From positions 1,984,001 to 2,048,000 of the forward strand of contig NZ_CP029758.2 of assembly GCF_004006395.2 (NCBI RefSeq): a DNA stretch of 64,000 nucleotides. The letters are read 5' to 3'. Under the pieces are notes generated by a model that saw nothing but the letters and a program-made list of their open reading frames with translations, had not been told where the DNA came from and did not search any database. A program made the translations under genes and the position numbers. This document shows, in pieces, positions 6,976 to 14,298 of the stretch (its first letter is position 1; every line of letters begins with the position of its first letter). Source of the stretch: Clostridium sp. AWRP. Its GTDB lineage: Bacteria; Bacillota; Clostridia; Clostridiales; Clostridiaceae.

Positions 6976-8504
6976 GGGAATGGGTATGGATTTGTGTAAA
7001 AACCAAATCTATACCCATTATTTTTGTATAATGGAATGGAAGATTTGGAACAATATTCTTAAATAAATTAGGAGGAGTTTCAAATGAAAGAAATTGAAGT
7101 ACCAGATATCGATTATAAGGAAGAAGTTAAAAAATGCAAAACTATGGAGGACGTAGTTGGCAGAAATGGTTTGCTGCAGAGACTTTTAAAGGATGTTATA
7201 CAAAATATGCTTGAGGCAGAAATGGAAGAACTGCTTGGCAGAGAAAAATATCAAAGAAGTGAGGATTCAGAAAATAAAAATTATAGAAATGGATACTCAA
7301 AGAAAAGTATTAGGAGCAGTGTTGGTGATGTAAATCTTGATATACCAAGAGATAGAAAAGCTGACTTTGAACCTAAAGTTGTAAAAAAATATGAAACTGT
7401 ATGCAATGAACTGGATAAGAAAATTATAGGATTATACGCAAGAGGTATGTCTACAAGAGACATTCAGTCAGAACTGGAAGAATTATATGGCATCGATGTA
7501 TCGCCAACAATGATATCAAAAATAACTGATAAAGTTATGGATTCAGCTGCACAATGGCAGAATAGGGCACTGGATGACGTGTATCCTATTGTTTATATGG
7601 ATGCAATACATTTTAAGGTTAGGGAAGAAAATAAAATAGTCACAAAAGCTGCCTATATATGTATGGCCCTTGATATGAAAGGATATAAAGATATTTTGGG
7701 CATATGGATTGGTGAAGCCGAAGGAGCAAAATTCTGGCTGTCAGTTTGCAATGATTTAAGAAATAGAGGAGTAAAAGAAATACTGATTGCCTGTATGGAT
7801 GGACTAAAAGGGCTTCCAGATGCAATAAAATCCGTATTTCCGGATGTTAGTATTCAAAATTGTATAATACACCAAATAAGAAATTCTATTAAGTATATAG
7901 CTTCCAAAGATAAAAAGGAATTTATGAAAGATTTAAAATGCGTATATAAAGCACCTACTGAAGATTCTGCAATTAACGGCCTGGATAATCTAAAGAAAAA
8001 ATGGGATCAGAAGTATAGTATAGTAATTGAATCCTGGTATAATAACTGGGATAAGTTATCAACATATTTTAATTACTCACCGGAAATCAGGAAAATTATT
8101 TATACTACAAACGCATTAGAGGGTTTCAACCGACAGCTTAGAAAGTTTACGAAGATAAGAACAGTATTTCCAAATGATGAAGCACTTAGAAAATCTCTTT
8201 ACCTAGCTACTGAGAAAGTCATGGAAAAATGGACTTCTCCATCCCAAAATTGGGGAATGACATTGGCACAATTAACTATTGTGTTTAATGATAAACTAGG
8301 CGAAGAGATACTCTAAGATTTAGCTAAAATTTTTATATTTTTTCTTATTTTATTGCATAATTAAGTATATTATACAAACAATAAGAATGTAATATTAATC
8401 AGTATTAGTATTACTCAAATATAAAAAAATATAACTGAAAATCAAAATTTCCAGTTATATAAAACTAAATCAAATCTATTTTACACAAATCCATCTATAT
8501 TCTC
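6976..8504 (+). mobile_element. IS256-family insertion sequence, copy 1 (1,529 bp)
   Basis: The ends were set by comparing the two copies in the window, which agree from GGGAATGG to ATATTCTC. The terminal inverted repeats share the core ATGGATTTGTGTAAAA (left 6986-7001; right in reverse at 8479-8494). Flanked by GAATTTAC duplications. It carries one transposase gene on the plus strand and lies in non-coding prophage DNA, so it breaks no evident gene. Confidence 0.93.
7084..8316 (+). CDS. IS256-family (mutator-type) transposase
   Basis: 410 residues, the usual length. The DDE catalytic set is visible: Asp in VYMDAIHFKVRE (about 172), Asp in ACMDGLKGLPDAI (about 238) and Glu in TTNALEGFNRQLRK (about 345). 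The N-terminal helical DNA-binding part includes GREKYQRS...NYRNGYSKKSI. Start ATG after TAGGAGGAGTTTCAA. The protein is identical to the one at 39239-40471, so both copies are recent and probably active. Confidence 0.96.
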   Translation: MKEIEVPDIDYKEEVKKCKTMEDVVGRNGLLQRLLKDVIQNMLEAEMEELLGREKYQRSEDSENKNYRNGYSKKSIRSSVGDVNLDIPRDRKADFEPKVVKKYETVCNELDKKIIGLYARGMSTRDIQSELEELYGIDVSPTMISKITDKVMDSAAQWQNRALDDVYPIVYMDAIHFKVREENKIVTKAAYICMALDMKGYKDILGIWIGEAEGAKFWLSVCNDLRNRGVKEILIACMDGLKGLPDAIKSVFPDVSIQNCIIHQIRNSIKYIASKDKKEFMKDLKCVYKAPTEDSAINGLDNLKKKWDQKYSIVIESWYNNWDKLSTYFNYSPEIRKIIYTTNALEGFNRQLRKFTKIRTVFPNDEALRKSLYLATEKVMEKWTSPSQNWGMTLAQLTIVFNDKLGEEIL

Positions 8505-8536
8505 GAATTTACTCAAAGACAATTATTATAAAAAAT

Positions 8537-8566
8537 AATAACCCTAAATATTATTTTAGAGTTATT
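8537..8566 (-). terminator. Terminator of the XRE/membrane operon (minus strand)
   Basis: AATAAC-C-CTAAA pairs with TTTAG-A-GTTATT (8537-8548 with 8555-8566). Read on the minus strand it is followed by a T-rich run. It lies 90 bases after the stop of the membrane protein gene. Confidence 0.5.
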
Positions 8567-8655
8567 AATACTTTACCTTTGCAGTGATTTAAGATTTAAT
8601 TTGAAAAAGGTTGTGAAGATTCTATATTTAGTAAACACAGTCATAAAAACAATGA

Positions 8656-8997
8656 TTATTTTGCATAGAAAAATGTTATTAAGAATGCAATAAATGCTGT
8701 AAACACTGCAATAACAATAAAACTACGAGCAGAAGAATGATAAGAAATAACCTTATTTTTAATTTGATAAGCTGTTGATATTAAACCTCCAATTATCACA
8801 ATTAATATTAGGTCAAAGTTTGATTCTATAAGTGAATTGCTTAGTTTCAATCCTCTTATAAATATATCTAAGAGGGTTGCAAACATCATAAATCTACAAG
8901 CGTAAGCATCTCCTTGATACACAACACTTTTTGTTCTTTCGTCTATAATGCCGTAAATAGAGGTATTTTTACCTTGTTTGTTGTTTTTTCTAAACAT
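8656..8997 (-). CDS. Small membrane protein paired with XRE regulator
   Basis: 113 residues with a charged N-terminus and three hydrophobic segments (about 34-50, 60-80 and 92-111). It begins 2 bases after the XRE gene, whose last codons hold the AGGAGG site used here. XRE-plus-membrane-protein pairs of this type are common in Firmicutes and often respond to membrane stress or control a prophage switch. The family could not be named and the ligand is unknown. Confidence 0.7.
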   Translation of the reverse strand: MFRKNNKQGKNTSIYGIIDERTKSVVYQGDAYACRFMMFATLLDIFIRGLKLSNSLIESNFDLILIVIIGGLISTAYQIKNKVISYHSSARSFIVIAVFTAFIAFLITFFYAK

Positions 8998-8999
8998 TT

Positions 9000-9215
9000 T
9001 TATTCCTCCTCCAAATAAAATAAATCTTCAAACTTTTTTTGTAAACATTTTGCAAGAATTAATGCTAATTTAGCAGTTGGACAGTATTGACCAGTTTCTA
9101 TAGAACTTATTGTTTGACGGCTTACGCCTGCCATAGTTGCAAGTTGTTGTTGCGAAATGTTAAGTTCAGCACGTGCAACTTTTAATCGATTATTTAAATT
9201 AGTTTTATCATCCAA
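9000..9215 (-). CDS. XRE-family transcriptional regulator (71 aa)
   Basis: A compact Cro/CI-type helix-turn-helix fills residues about 10-62: LKVARAELNISQQQLATMAGVSRQTISSIETGQYCPTAKLALILAK. There is no extra ligand domain. It is divergent from the small early genes on the plus strand, with two AAGT-ACTT palindromes between them that probably are its operators. It may be one arm of a lysogeny switch, or belong to a moron with the membrane protein. Confidence 0.88.
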   Translation of the reverse strand: MDDKTNLNNRLKVARAELNISQQQLATMAGVSRQTISSIETGQYCPTAKLALILAKCLQKKFEDLFYLEEE

Positions 9216-9262
9216 GAAAACACCTCCAGTAATTGAATGGTATCATATACAAATGGTTATGT

Positions 9263-9296
9263 CAAGTTTACTTTGCAATATGACAAGTACACTTGT
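9263..9296 (+). promoter_or_regulatory. Probable XRE operators (two palindromes, 20 bp apart)
   Basis: CAAGTTTACTTTG (9263-9275) and ACAAGTACACTTGT (9283-9296) are palindromes on the same AAGTnnACTT plan, placed two helical turns apart in the divergent region. Repressor binding here would control both directions. Inferred from symmetry and position. Confidence 0.5.
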
Positions 9297-9340
9297 TTAC
9301 AATTTGTTTTATTTTATGACACAATACAATAGTTACAGGA

Positions 9341-9442
9341 ATGAAGGTTTTAGTCACACCTGGAGTTTCTTATTTAATGACAACCGAAAAAAATATCTTT
9401 CATACAGCAAAAGATGGCCAGGTTTATGTTAAAGAAATTTAA
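9341..9442 (+). CDS. Small ORF divergent from the XRE gene (33 aa)
   Basis: MKVLVTPGVSYLMTTEKNIF..., 33 residues, with a beta-rich look. The ribosome site is weak (AGGA next to the start), so translation is uncertain. It lies immediately beyond the operator region. No family recognised. Confidence 0.3.
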   Translation: MKVLVTPGVSYLMTTEKNIFHTAKDGQVYVKEI

Positions 9443-9484
9443 TACGCAATACGGTATTTTTATGTCAGAATAGAAAAACATATT

Positions 9485-9631
9485 ATGTCACTTAAAAAAA
9501 TTAATAAAAAAGAAGAAATAGAAAAAAGAATAAAGGAAAATCCTCAACTTGCTAAAGAATATGAAAAAGCAAAACGATAATATGAGAATATAAAATCAGG
9601 AAAATTAAATAAAAAATTTGGAGTTGATTAA
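9485..9631 (+). pseudogene. Small helical phage gene with an in-frame TAA
   Basis: MSLKKINKKEEIEKRIKENP... reads 31 codons to a TAA at 9578-9580. The same frame then continues as YENIKSGKLNKKFGVD to a second stop at 9629-9631. The sequence on both sides reads as one continuous charged helix (EYEKAKR-YENIKSG), so a single CAA-to-TAA change is the simplest explanation. It could also be a working 31-residue peptide. Confidence 0.45.
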
Positions 9632-9636
9632 ATTTA

Positions 9637-9798
9637 ATGAAACAAGATGGTTCTATAACGGAAAGAAAAAATCATATATATTGTTTTTCTGAAGAAGAAA
9701 TTGACAGATACCTTGGGGAAACAATGAAGCATACTTTAATGGATATTATTAGACGAATTGAACGTGATAGGTCTTTAGAAAAGGGGATTATAAAATGA
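9637..9798 (+). CDS. Hypothetical phage protein (53 aa)
   Basis: MKQDGSITERKNHIYCFSEEEIDRYL..., 53 residues, ending ATGA with the start of the MazG-like gene, so the two are translationally coupled. The ribosome site is not clear. No family recognised. Confidence 0.5.
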   Translation: MKQDGSITERKNHIYCFSEEEIDRYLGETMKHTLMDIIRRIERDRSLEKGIIK

Positions 9799-10073
9799 AA
9801 CTAATGGTATTAGATAAAAATGATAAATGGGAAACTCATATGGATAAGGTAAATGAGGAATCTAGAGAACTGATTGAGGCAATAAAGGAAGGAAATATGT
9901 CTCATATAGCAGAGGAAGTTTTGGATAATATTCAAGTTTCGATAGGAATATTAGACAAGTTGTATAATGAGGGACTAAATATTGAGGAGGTAGTGCACAT
10001 TCATAATAGAAAGCTAGTAAATAGAGGGTGGAAGCATAAAGCAGCCGTAAGAGTTCAGGTGAATAAAAAATGA
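9795..10073 (+). CDS. MazG-like nucleotide pyrophosphohydrolase
   Basis: 92 residues, a single all-helical module. The metal-binding pattern is present: NEESRELIEAIKEG (about 20-33) and HIAEEVLDNIQVS (about 37-49), the ExxE...ExxD arrangement of all-alpha NTP pyrophosphatases. Phage MazG proteins may clean or reshape the nucleotide pool or lower alarmone levels. The 4-base overlap with the upstream gene puts it in a small early operon. Confidence 0.7.
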   Translation: MKLMVLDKNDKWETHMDKVNEESRELIEAIKEGNMSHIAEEVLDNIQVSIGILDKLYNEGLNIEEVVHIHNRKLVNRGWKHKAAVRVQVNKK

Positions 10074-10179
10074 CTTACATAGCTTGCCTATGAGCCGTAT
10101 TAAAAAGCAAAAAGGTATAATTGTACTAGAAGAGTTTAAAGTGCCTTAAAGTTAATTTTAACAATAATAGGAGGCATTT

Positions 10180-10335
10180 ATGGAAAATAGAACGAAAAAT
10201 AAAAATTTACATGAAGAATTACAAGATAAAATTCAAAAAATAGAGCAAAGTTTAATTCGTGGAAAAGAAATAACAATAATGGTTACTCCAAAGGGACTAA
10301 AAATTAAAGAAGCAGCAATAAAGATAATTAAATAA
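10180..10335 (+). CDS. Hypothetical phage protein (51 aa)
   Basis: MENRTKNKNLHEELQDKIQKIEQSLIRG..., a Lys/Glu-rich helix followed by ITIMVTPKGLKIKEAAIKIIK. An AGGAGG site lies 6 bases before the ATG. No family recognised. A strong terminator-type hairpin follows. Confidence 0.5.
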   Translation: MENRTKNKNLHEELQDKIQKIEQSLIRGKEITIMVTPKGLKIKEAAIKIIK

Positions 10336-10373
10336 TATGCATACAGCCAAATGGGGTTGTAGAAGAGCTAATG

Positions 10374-10407
10374 GAGCTATAGGATTTATGTATTAATTCT
10401 ATAGCTC
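10374..10407 (+). terminator. Rho-independent terminator before the late activator
   Basis: GAGCTATAG pairs perfectly with CTATAGCTC (10374-10382 with 10399-10407), followed by TTTATTTATTT. It separates early genes from the late activator gene. Confidence 0.75.
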
Positions 10408-10435
10408 TTTATTTATTTACGGGAGGTATGGCAAT

Positions 10436-10864
10436 ATGAATAAAAAAGAATTTGATAAGATAAATGAGGTAGAGAGTTTTTTATATAATTACAAAAGTAT
10501 AAAGTTAGCAATAGAAAATCTAAAAATGGAATTAGCTACAATGGATGAACCTTCAATCTCTGCAATTCAGTATAAGGAATGTACTGGGAAAACTAATAAG
10601 TTTAATTCAGATGTTGAAAATAAAATACTACAAAAAGAATTGTTAGAATCAAGGATAAAACACATGGAAACTAAGATAAAACAAATAGATAAGGCTTTAT
10701 CCATATTGCCAGATATAGAGAGAGAAATAATACAATATAGGTATATAGAAGGTAAAAACTACTATGAGTTTACTTATAAGATATACAAGTCAGAAAGGCA
10801 AGCTCGAAGACTAAAGAACAAAGCATTACAGAAAATAGTAATAGTGTTCTTTGGAATAGAATAA
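10436..10864 (+). CDS. Late transcription activator, ArpU/sigma-70 region 4-like
   Basis: 142 residues. The N-terminal coiled part contains NLKMELATMDEPSISAIQY. The C-terminal part (about 95-138; ALSILPDIEREIIQYRYIEGKNYYEFTYKIYKSERQARRLKNKAL) is a sigma-region-4-like helix-turn-helix. It matches the DUF1492/ArpU/RinA-type group that turns on phage packaging and structural genes. RBS GGGAGGT. Directly behind it are four TGTCCG boxes and a TATAAT, which fit as its target promoter. Confidence 0.8.
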   Translation: MNKKEFDKINEVESFLYNYKSIKLAIENLKMELATMDEPSISAIQYKECTGKTNKFNSDVENKILQKELLESRIKHMETKIKQIDKALSILPDIEREIIQYRYIEGKNYYEFTYKIYKSERQARRLKNKALQKIVIVFFGIE

Positions 10865-10871
10865 AAAGAGA

Positions 10872-10937
10872 TGTCCGATTTTTGTCCGATTAATGTCCGA
10901 TTAATGTCCGGTCATCCAGGGAAATATGCTATATAAT
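10872..10937 (+). promoter_or_regulatory. Probable late promoter with four 11-bp phased TGTCCG boxes
   Basis: TGTCCG starts at 10872, 10883, 10894 and 10905: exactly one helical turn apart, joined by AT-rich linkers. The last box covers the place of the -35 element (about 10909-10914) for a TATAAT at 10932-10937. This is what one expects where an activator replaces -35 contacts. The activator is most likely the adjacent ArpU-like protein (inferred). Confidence 0.6.
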
Positions 10938-10971
10938 ATTAATATAGAAAAATTTAATAAGCCATGGCAAG

Positions 10972-11002
10972 CACTTGGGATTACCTGAGTGTTTTTATTT
11001 TT
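10972..11002 (+). terminator. Hairpin with T-run (terminator or attenuator)
   Basis: CACTTGGG pairs with CCTGAGTG (10972-10979 with 10984-10991, two G-T pairs) followed by TTTTATTTTTAT. It lies 35 bases after the TATAAT of the probable late promoter, so it could attenuate that transcript. Confidence 0.55.
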
Positions 11003-11029
11003 ATACAAATTTATAAGGAAGTGAAAATA

Positions 11030-11362
11030 ATGAATCAGATCTATAAGAAAGAAAATTTTATAGTTATTCCAGTGTGTAATGAGTATTTAGTTATAAATAC
11101 AAATAAAATATTCAAGGAAGGACATACACATGTAAAAAGTATAGGAGTTGCTAGGATGCTTATAGATTTATCAATTAATAGACAACTTCCTAAGAATCCT
11201 TATTTTGTTGGAAATTTAGTAAGGATAGCATCAAATAAGGAATACATAAATAAGCTACAGGACTTTAAAAGAAAAGAATATAGTTCTGATACTTACTATA
11301 AAGTATTAATGTCTGCACCTTGTTATAAAAGACATAAGGGTGCATTAAGGCAGGTGAGATAA
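11030..11362 (+). CDS. Hypothetical phage protein (110 aa)
   Basis: ATG 11030 follows AAGGAAGTG; the longer frame from 10964 would begin inside the preceding hairpin. MNQIYKKENFIVIPVCNEYLVINTNKIFKEG... has an N-terminal beta-rich segment, and a basic C-terminus follows. No family recognised. First gene after the probable late promoter. Confidence 0.6.
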   Translation: MNQIYKKENFIVIPVCNEYLVINTNKIFKEGHTHVKSIGVARMLIDLSINRQLPKNPYFVGNLVRIASNKEYINKLQDFKRKEYSSDTYYKVLMSAPCYKRHKGALRQVR

Positions 11363-11462
11363 AAATTTACTTATACCATTATTAAAAAATTTTAATAATA
11401 TGATTAAAATTCACTCTTTTGGACATTATATACAATAGTGATTGCAAAGGGGGGTGAAAAGT

Positions 11463-11525
11463 TTGAATAACTTAAAATATATCCAAGCCTTGAGTAACTC
11501 TAAGTTAAAATGTACATCTCCATAA
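11463..11525 (+). CDS. Very small ORF with strong ribosome site (20 aa)
   Basis: TTG start with AAAGGGGGGTG 5 bases upstream; product (M)NNLKYIQALSNSKLKCTSP. The site is unusually strong for so short a frame, so it may be a translated leader. A chance occurrence cannot be excluded. Confidence 0.3.
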   Translation: MNNLKYIQALSNSKLKCTSP

Positions 11526-11588
11526 TTTTATTTATAAAATATGTGTTAAATATAAAAATAAAATTCCATTAAAGGAGATAAAGATAAT

Positions 11589-11858
11589 ATGAATAAACAA
11601 GAATTAGAAATCCAGATATTAAAAGTATTGATAGAAGATGATGATAATGATACAAATTTGTTTTGGAAGAAGATAGATAATAAAAAACTTGGGACAACTA
11701 AATTAAAAATTGCTCAAACTATTAATGAATTAGAAGAAATGGGATATATAGAAGGTACTAAACAACATATTGGTTTAAAATCAGAAGTAGATTTTGCTGG
11801 AAAAGTATCAATAACAATAAAGGGAAGAAAATATTTTGAAGGTAACTATAAAAGATAA
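11589..11858 (+). CDS. YjcQ-like winged-helix phage protein
   Basis: 89 residues: QELEIQILKVLIEDDD... then TTKLKIAQTINELEEMGYIEG (recognition helix, about 37-57) and a beta wing ending ITIKGRKYFEG. This is the layout of the YjcQ family of small winged-helix proteins found in prophages. The role is unknown, perhaps DNA binding. RBS AAAGGAGATA. Confidence 0.65.
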   Translation: MNKQELEIQILKVLIEDDDNDTNLFWKKIDNKKLGTTKLKIAQTINELEEMGYIEGTKQHIGLKSEVDFAGKVSITIKGRKYFEGNYKR

Positions 11859-11924
11859 TTCATACTACAAATAAAGGAATATTACCTCTAAATATAGAAG
11901 ACTTTGTAAAAGGAGGCGATATTT

Positions 11925-12113
11925 ATGACTGATTTTAAAATAGGAGCAAATAGTTATGAGAGAATGCCCCAATTTACAAAACTTTTAAAAAATAAAGGAA
12001 TAGACTTTAGTACTAGTGTCCCTGGACAACTAACTATAAGTGTAGCAGAAAAAGATGTAGAAGAGTTTATAAGACTAGCAAATGTTAACAAAGTTGGAAT
12101 TGAACAAGCATAA
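11925..12113 (+). CDS. Hypothetical phage protein (62 aa)
   Basis: MTDFKIGANSYERMPQFTKLLKNKG... 62 residues, an alpha-beta mix without a known motif. AAAGGAGGCG lies 9 bases before the ATG. A hairpin terminator (12117-12148) follows at once, so it ends its transcript. Confidence 0.6.
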   Translation: MTDFKIGANSYERMPQFTKLLKNKGIDFSTSVPGQLTISVAEKDVEEFIRLANVNKVGIEQA

Positions 12114-12116
12114 CTT

Positions 12117-12148
12117 AAAAAGAAGAGCTCAAAAGGGCTCTCCTTTTT
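12117..12148 (+). terminator. Rho-independent terminator
   Basis: AAAAAG-A-AGAGC pairs with GCTCT-C-CTTTTT around an AAAAGG-type loop. It lies directly after the 62-aa gene. Confidence 0.7.
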
Positions 12149-12177
12149 AATTGTTAAAAGGGTAATGAGGTGGTGAT

Positions 12178-12219
12178 ATGAATGTAGTTGAACCAATAAA
12201 GAATATTAATAAAGGTTGA
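12178..12219 (+). pseudogene. Duplicated, truncated start of the integrase gene
   Basis: GAGGTGGTGATATG followed by MNVVEPIKNINKG-stop. It copies, with point changes, the ribosome site and first codons of the intact integrase at 12978 (GAGGTGGTGACATG, MNVVEPIRSKKK). The DUF4236 cassette lies between the two copies. The fragment is best read as the scar of an insertion or rearrangement. Confidence 0.65.
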
Positions 12220-12300
12220 TAAATGTGTTTTATTTAAACTTAGTACACCTTTAGAATAAAAGAAGTTAGGACATTCCTTTATAAAACTAAATTTCGGTAG

Positions 12301-12306
12301 TATAAT
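12301..12306 (+). promoter_or_regulatory. -10 element of the DUF4236 cassette
   Basis: TATAAT 21 bases before the GTGATATT-ATG start region. The -35 position about 17 bp upstream holds only a weak TTTATA. With the terminator at 12907 it suggests independent transcription of the gene. Confidence 0.4.
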
Positions 12307-12326
12307 ATTGCCATGGGAGTGATATT

Positions 12327-12908
12327 ATGGGGTTTAGAATTAGAAGGTCAATTAAAATAGCACCAGGAATAAAATTAAATGTTGGAAAGAAAGGTATAAA
12401 TAGTGTTTCTATTGGTGGTAAAGGCTATACAAAAAATATAGGAAAGCATGGTACTAGAACTACTGTAGGAATACCAGGTACAGGAATAAGCTATAGTAAA
12501 TATAAAAAATACGATACAAAACCTAAAGAAAGTAAAATTGAAAGAGTTGCAAACAGAATCTCAGAGGCAGCTAAAGTATGGAGAGAATGTCCTATAGATA
12601 ATAAAGAAGATAAGATAAAATTGCCTAAAATAATATGGAAAGAAATTATTATAACAGCAATATTATTTATAGCTATGTTTATATTTATTCCATTGGCTGT
12701 ATTTGCATTAATATCAGCAGCAGTTCTATTATTTACTTTATTATTTAATAAACAATGTTGGGCACAAACATATCAATATAAGGCTATAAAGGCATATCAT
12801 TTTAGAAATAATGAAGATTGTATATATTATTGCGAAAAGAGTCTTAAGAAAAAAGAGTATGAAAGTACTAGAAGATTATTAGAATTAACACAACAAGAAA
12901 TTAGTTAA
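12327..12908 (+). CDS. DUF4236 domain membrane protein (probable moron)
   Basis: 193 residues. The first 55 are the DUF4236 signature: MGFRIRRSIKIAPGIKLNVG...SVSIGGKGYT...GTRTTVGIPGTGISYS. A hydrophobic double segment (about 111-150; IIITAILFIAMFIFIPLAVFA) anchors it in the membrane. A cytoplasmic-type tail with a TPR-like look (AYHFRNNEDCIYYCEKSLKKKEY) follows. The family's function is unknown, but it is frequent in mobile elements. Own promoter-like TATAAT and own terminator mark it as a separate cassette inserted before the integrase. Confidence 0.8.
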   Translation: MGFRIRRSIKIAPGIKLNVGKKGINSVSIGGKGYTKNIGKHGTRTTVGIPGTGISYSKYKKYDTKPKESKIERVANRISEAAKVWRECPIDNKEDKIKLPKIIWKEIIITAILFIAMFIFIPLAVFALISAAVLLFTLLFNKQCWAQTYQYKAIKAYHFRNNEDCIYYCEKSLKKKEYESTRRLLELTQQEIS

Positions 12909-12928
12909 GACCTATTTATATAGGTCTT
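12907..12928 (+). terminator. Terminator of the DUF4236 cassette
   Basis: AAGACCTAT pairs with ATAGGTCTT (12907-12915 with 12920-12928), followed by ATTTTTTTA. It overlaps the stop codon of the DUF4236 gene. Confidence 0.8.
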
Positions 12929-12977
12929 ATTTTTTTATGTATCTATAAGAAAAAATTCATATTTGCGAGGTGGTGAC

Positions 12978-13523
12978 ATGAATGTAGTAGAGCCTATCCG
13001 TAGTAAAAAGAAAATTAGAGATATCTTAATGTATCTAAAAAGGGAAAACGAAAGAGATTATATTATGTTCTTACTTGGGATACATACAGGGCTAAGGATC
13101 AGTGACATTCTAAGGTTAAAGGTTGGTGATGTTAAGAATAGAAATCATATTTGTATTATTGAAAAGAAAACTAAAAAGGCTAAAAGGTTTCTAATTAATA
13201 ATGAGCTTAAAAGAGAATTAAAAAGATATTGTAAGAATGAAGAAAACTATAAGTTCATTATACGTAGTAGGGAAGGCGGAAACAATCCAATAAGCAGAAT
13301 AAGAGCATATCAAATACTTATTGATATTGGTAATCTATTTGATATCCATATAAGCTGCCATACTTTAAGGAAAACATTTGGGTATTGGCATTACCAGAAT
13401 AATAAAGATGTTGTGAAACTAATGGAAATATTTAACCATTCAGACCAGAGAGTTACATTAAGATACATTGGTGTAATACAAGATGAACTAGACGAATCTG
13501 TTAAGGAAATGACCTATTTATGA
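12978..13523 (+). CDS. Tyrosine recombinase / phage integrase (short form)
   Basis: 181 residues from the ATG at 12978 (GAGGTGGTG 6 bases upstream). The catalytic set is complete: Arg in TGLRISDIL, His-x-x-Arg in SCHTLRKTFGYW, His in FNHSDQRVTLRY and the Tyr of that last segment. It lacks the N-terminal arm-binding domain of large integrases. In this position (before HNH and terminase) such short enzymes may resolve multimers or assist late DNA events rather than integrate the phage. Its 5' end is duplicated at 12178. Confidence 0.85.
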   Translation: MNVVEPIRSKKKIRDILMYLKRENERDYIMFLLGIHTGLRISDILRLKVGDVKNRNHICIIEKKTKKAKRFLINNELKRELKRYCKNEENYKFIIRSREGGNNPISRIRAYQILIDIGNLFDIHISCHTLRKTFGYWHYQNNKDVVKLMEIFNHSDQRVTLRYIGVIQDELDESVKEMTYL

Positions 13524-13712
13524 TATAAAAAATATCAAATTATGCCTTGAACTTAACATAACGAGATAATGATAAATAGCTAATTGATAATAAATAATAA
13601 TGGCATAACATCAATGGTTTAATAAGGTTATAATAGTTTAACACAATTACCTATACAGTTAAATTCAAAATGCAAGAAGGGCATATACAATCTTGCAAAT
13701 GGAGATGATTAA

Positions 13713-14174
13713 ATGCCAAAGCAAATATGTAAATATATAGGATGTAATCAGTTAATAAATAAAGGTGAAGTCTATTGTAAGAAGCATAAAGTTAAGATGG
13801 AAGAAAGGATGAAAGCAAACTATAAATTCTATGATTACAATAGAAAGGATAGCAAGGAATGGAAGTTTTATAAGACTAAATGGTGGGAGCAATTAAGAGT
13901 TAATGTATTGCTTGCCTATAACTATATAGATGTTTATGTTTACTATATTGAGAATAGAATTGCTAAAGCCAATACAGTACATCATATTATTCCAATTAAA
14001 GACGATTGGGATAAGAGAGATGATATAGAGAACCTCTTCCCTTTATCTGAATCTACGCATAAAAAGATACATGAGCTATATGAGAATGACAAGGCAAAAA
14101 CTCAAGCTTTATTAATAGAATTATTAGAAAAATTTAGAAATGGAGTGCCACCAACAAAAGCCCCCCCACCTTGA
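13713..14174 (+). CDS. HNH endonuclease of the packaging module
   Basis: 153 residues. An N-terminal zinc-like cluster (CKYIGCNQLINKGEVYCKKH, Cys at about 5, 10 and 21 plus His 24) precedes an HNH core (TVHHIIPIKDDWDKRDDIENLFPLSESTHKKIHE, about 90-125). HNH nucleases beside TerS/TerL are needed for cos cutting in HK97-like phages. The Pro-rich end (GVPPTKAPPP) is encoded by a C-run at the edge of a cos-like region. Confidence 0.85.
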   Translation: MPKQICKYIGCNQLINKGEVYCKKHKVKMEERMKANYKFYDYNRKDSKEWKFYKTKWWEQLRVNVLLAYNYIDVYVYYIENRIAKANTVHHIIPIKDDWDKRDDIENLFPLSESTHKKIHELYENDKAKTQALLIELLEKFRNGVPPTKAPPP

Positions 14175-14229
14175 AAATATGCGGGTTTGCGACGAAGACC
14201 TCATGCAAACTTTTTCGGACGATATTTTC
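14173..14229 (+). other. Candidate cos region (nested inverted repeats)
   Basis: Outer GAAAATAT/ATATTTTC (14173-14180 with 14222-14229) and inner GTTTGC/GCAAAC (14185-14190 with 14205-14210) surround GACGAAGACCTCAT. The site lies between the HNH gene and terS, where cos is placed in HNH-containing phages, next to a CCCCCCCACC run. Cutting has not been shown. Confidence 0.4.
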
Positions 14230-14298
14230 CCTTTATAAAGTAAAAAGGGGATTTTTTATTTTCAATTAATATTTATTATTAATGAAGGGAGGATAAAA

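Noticed and set aside
9157..9432. 91-codon plus-strand frame over the XRE gene
   Set aside because: It starts inside the XRE gene on the opposite strand, has no ribosome site and no recognisable sequence; the operator region runs through it.
12963..13523. Prophage integration enzyme proper
   Set aside because: The recombinase is short, without an arm-binding domain, and lies in the middle of the prophage rather than beside an attachment site. The true integrase may be left of the window.
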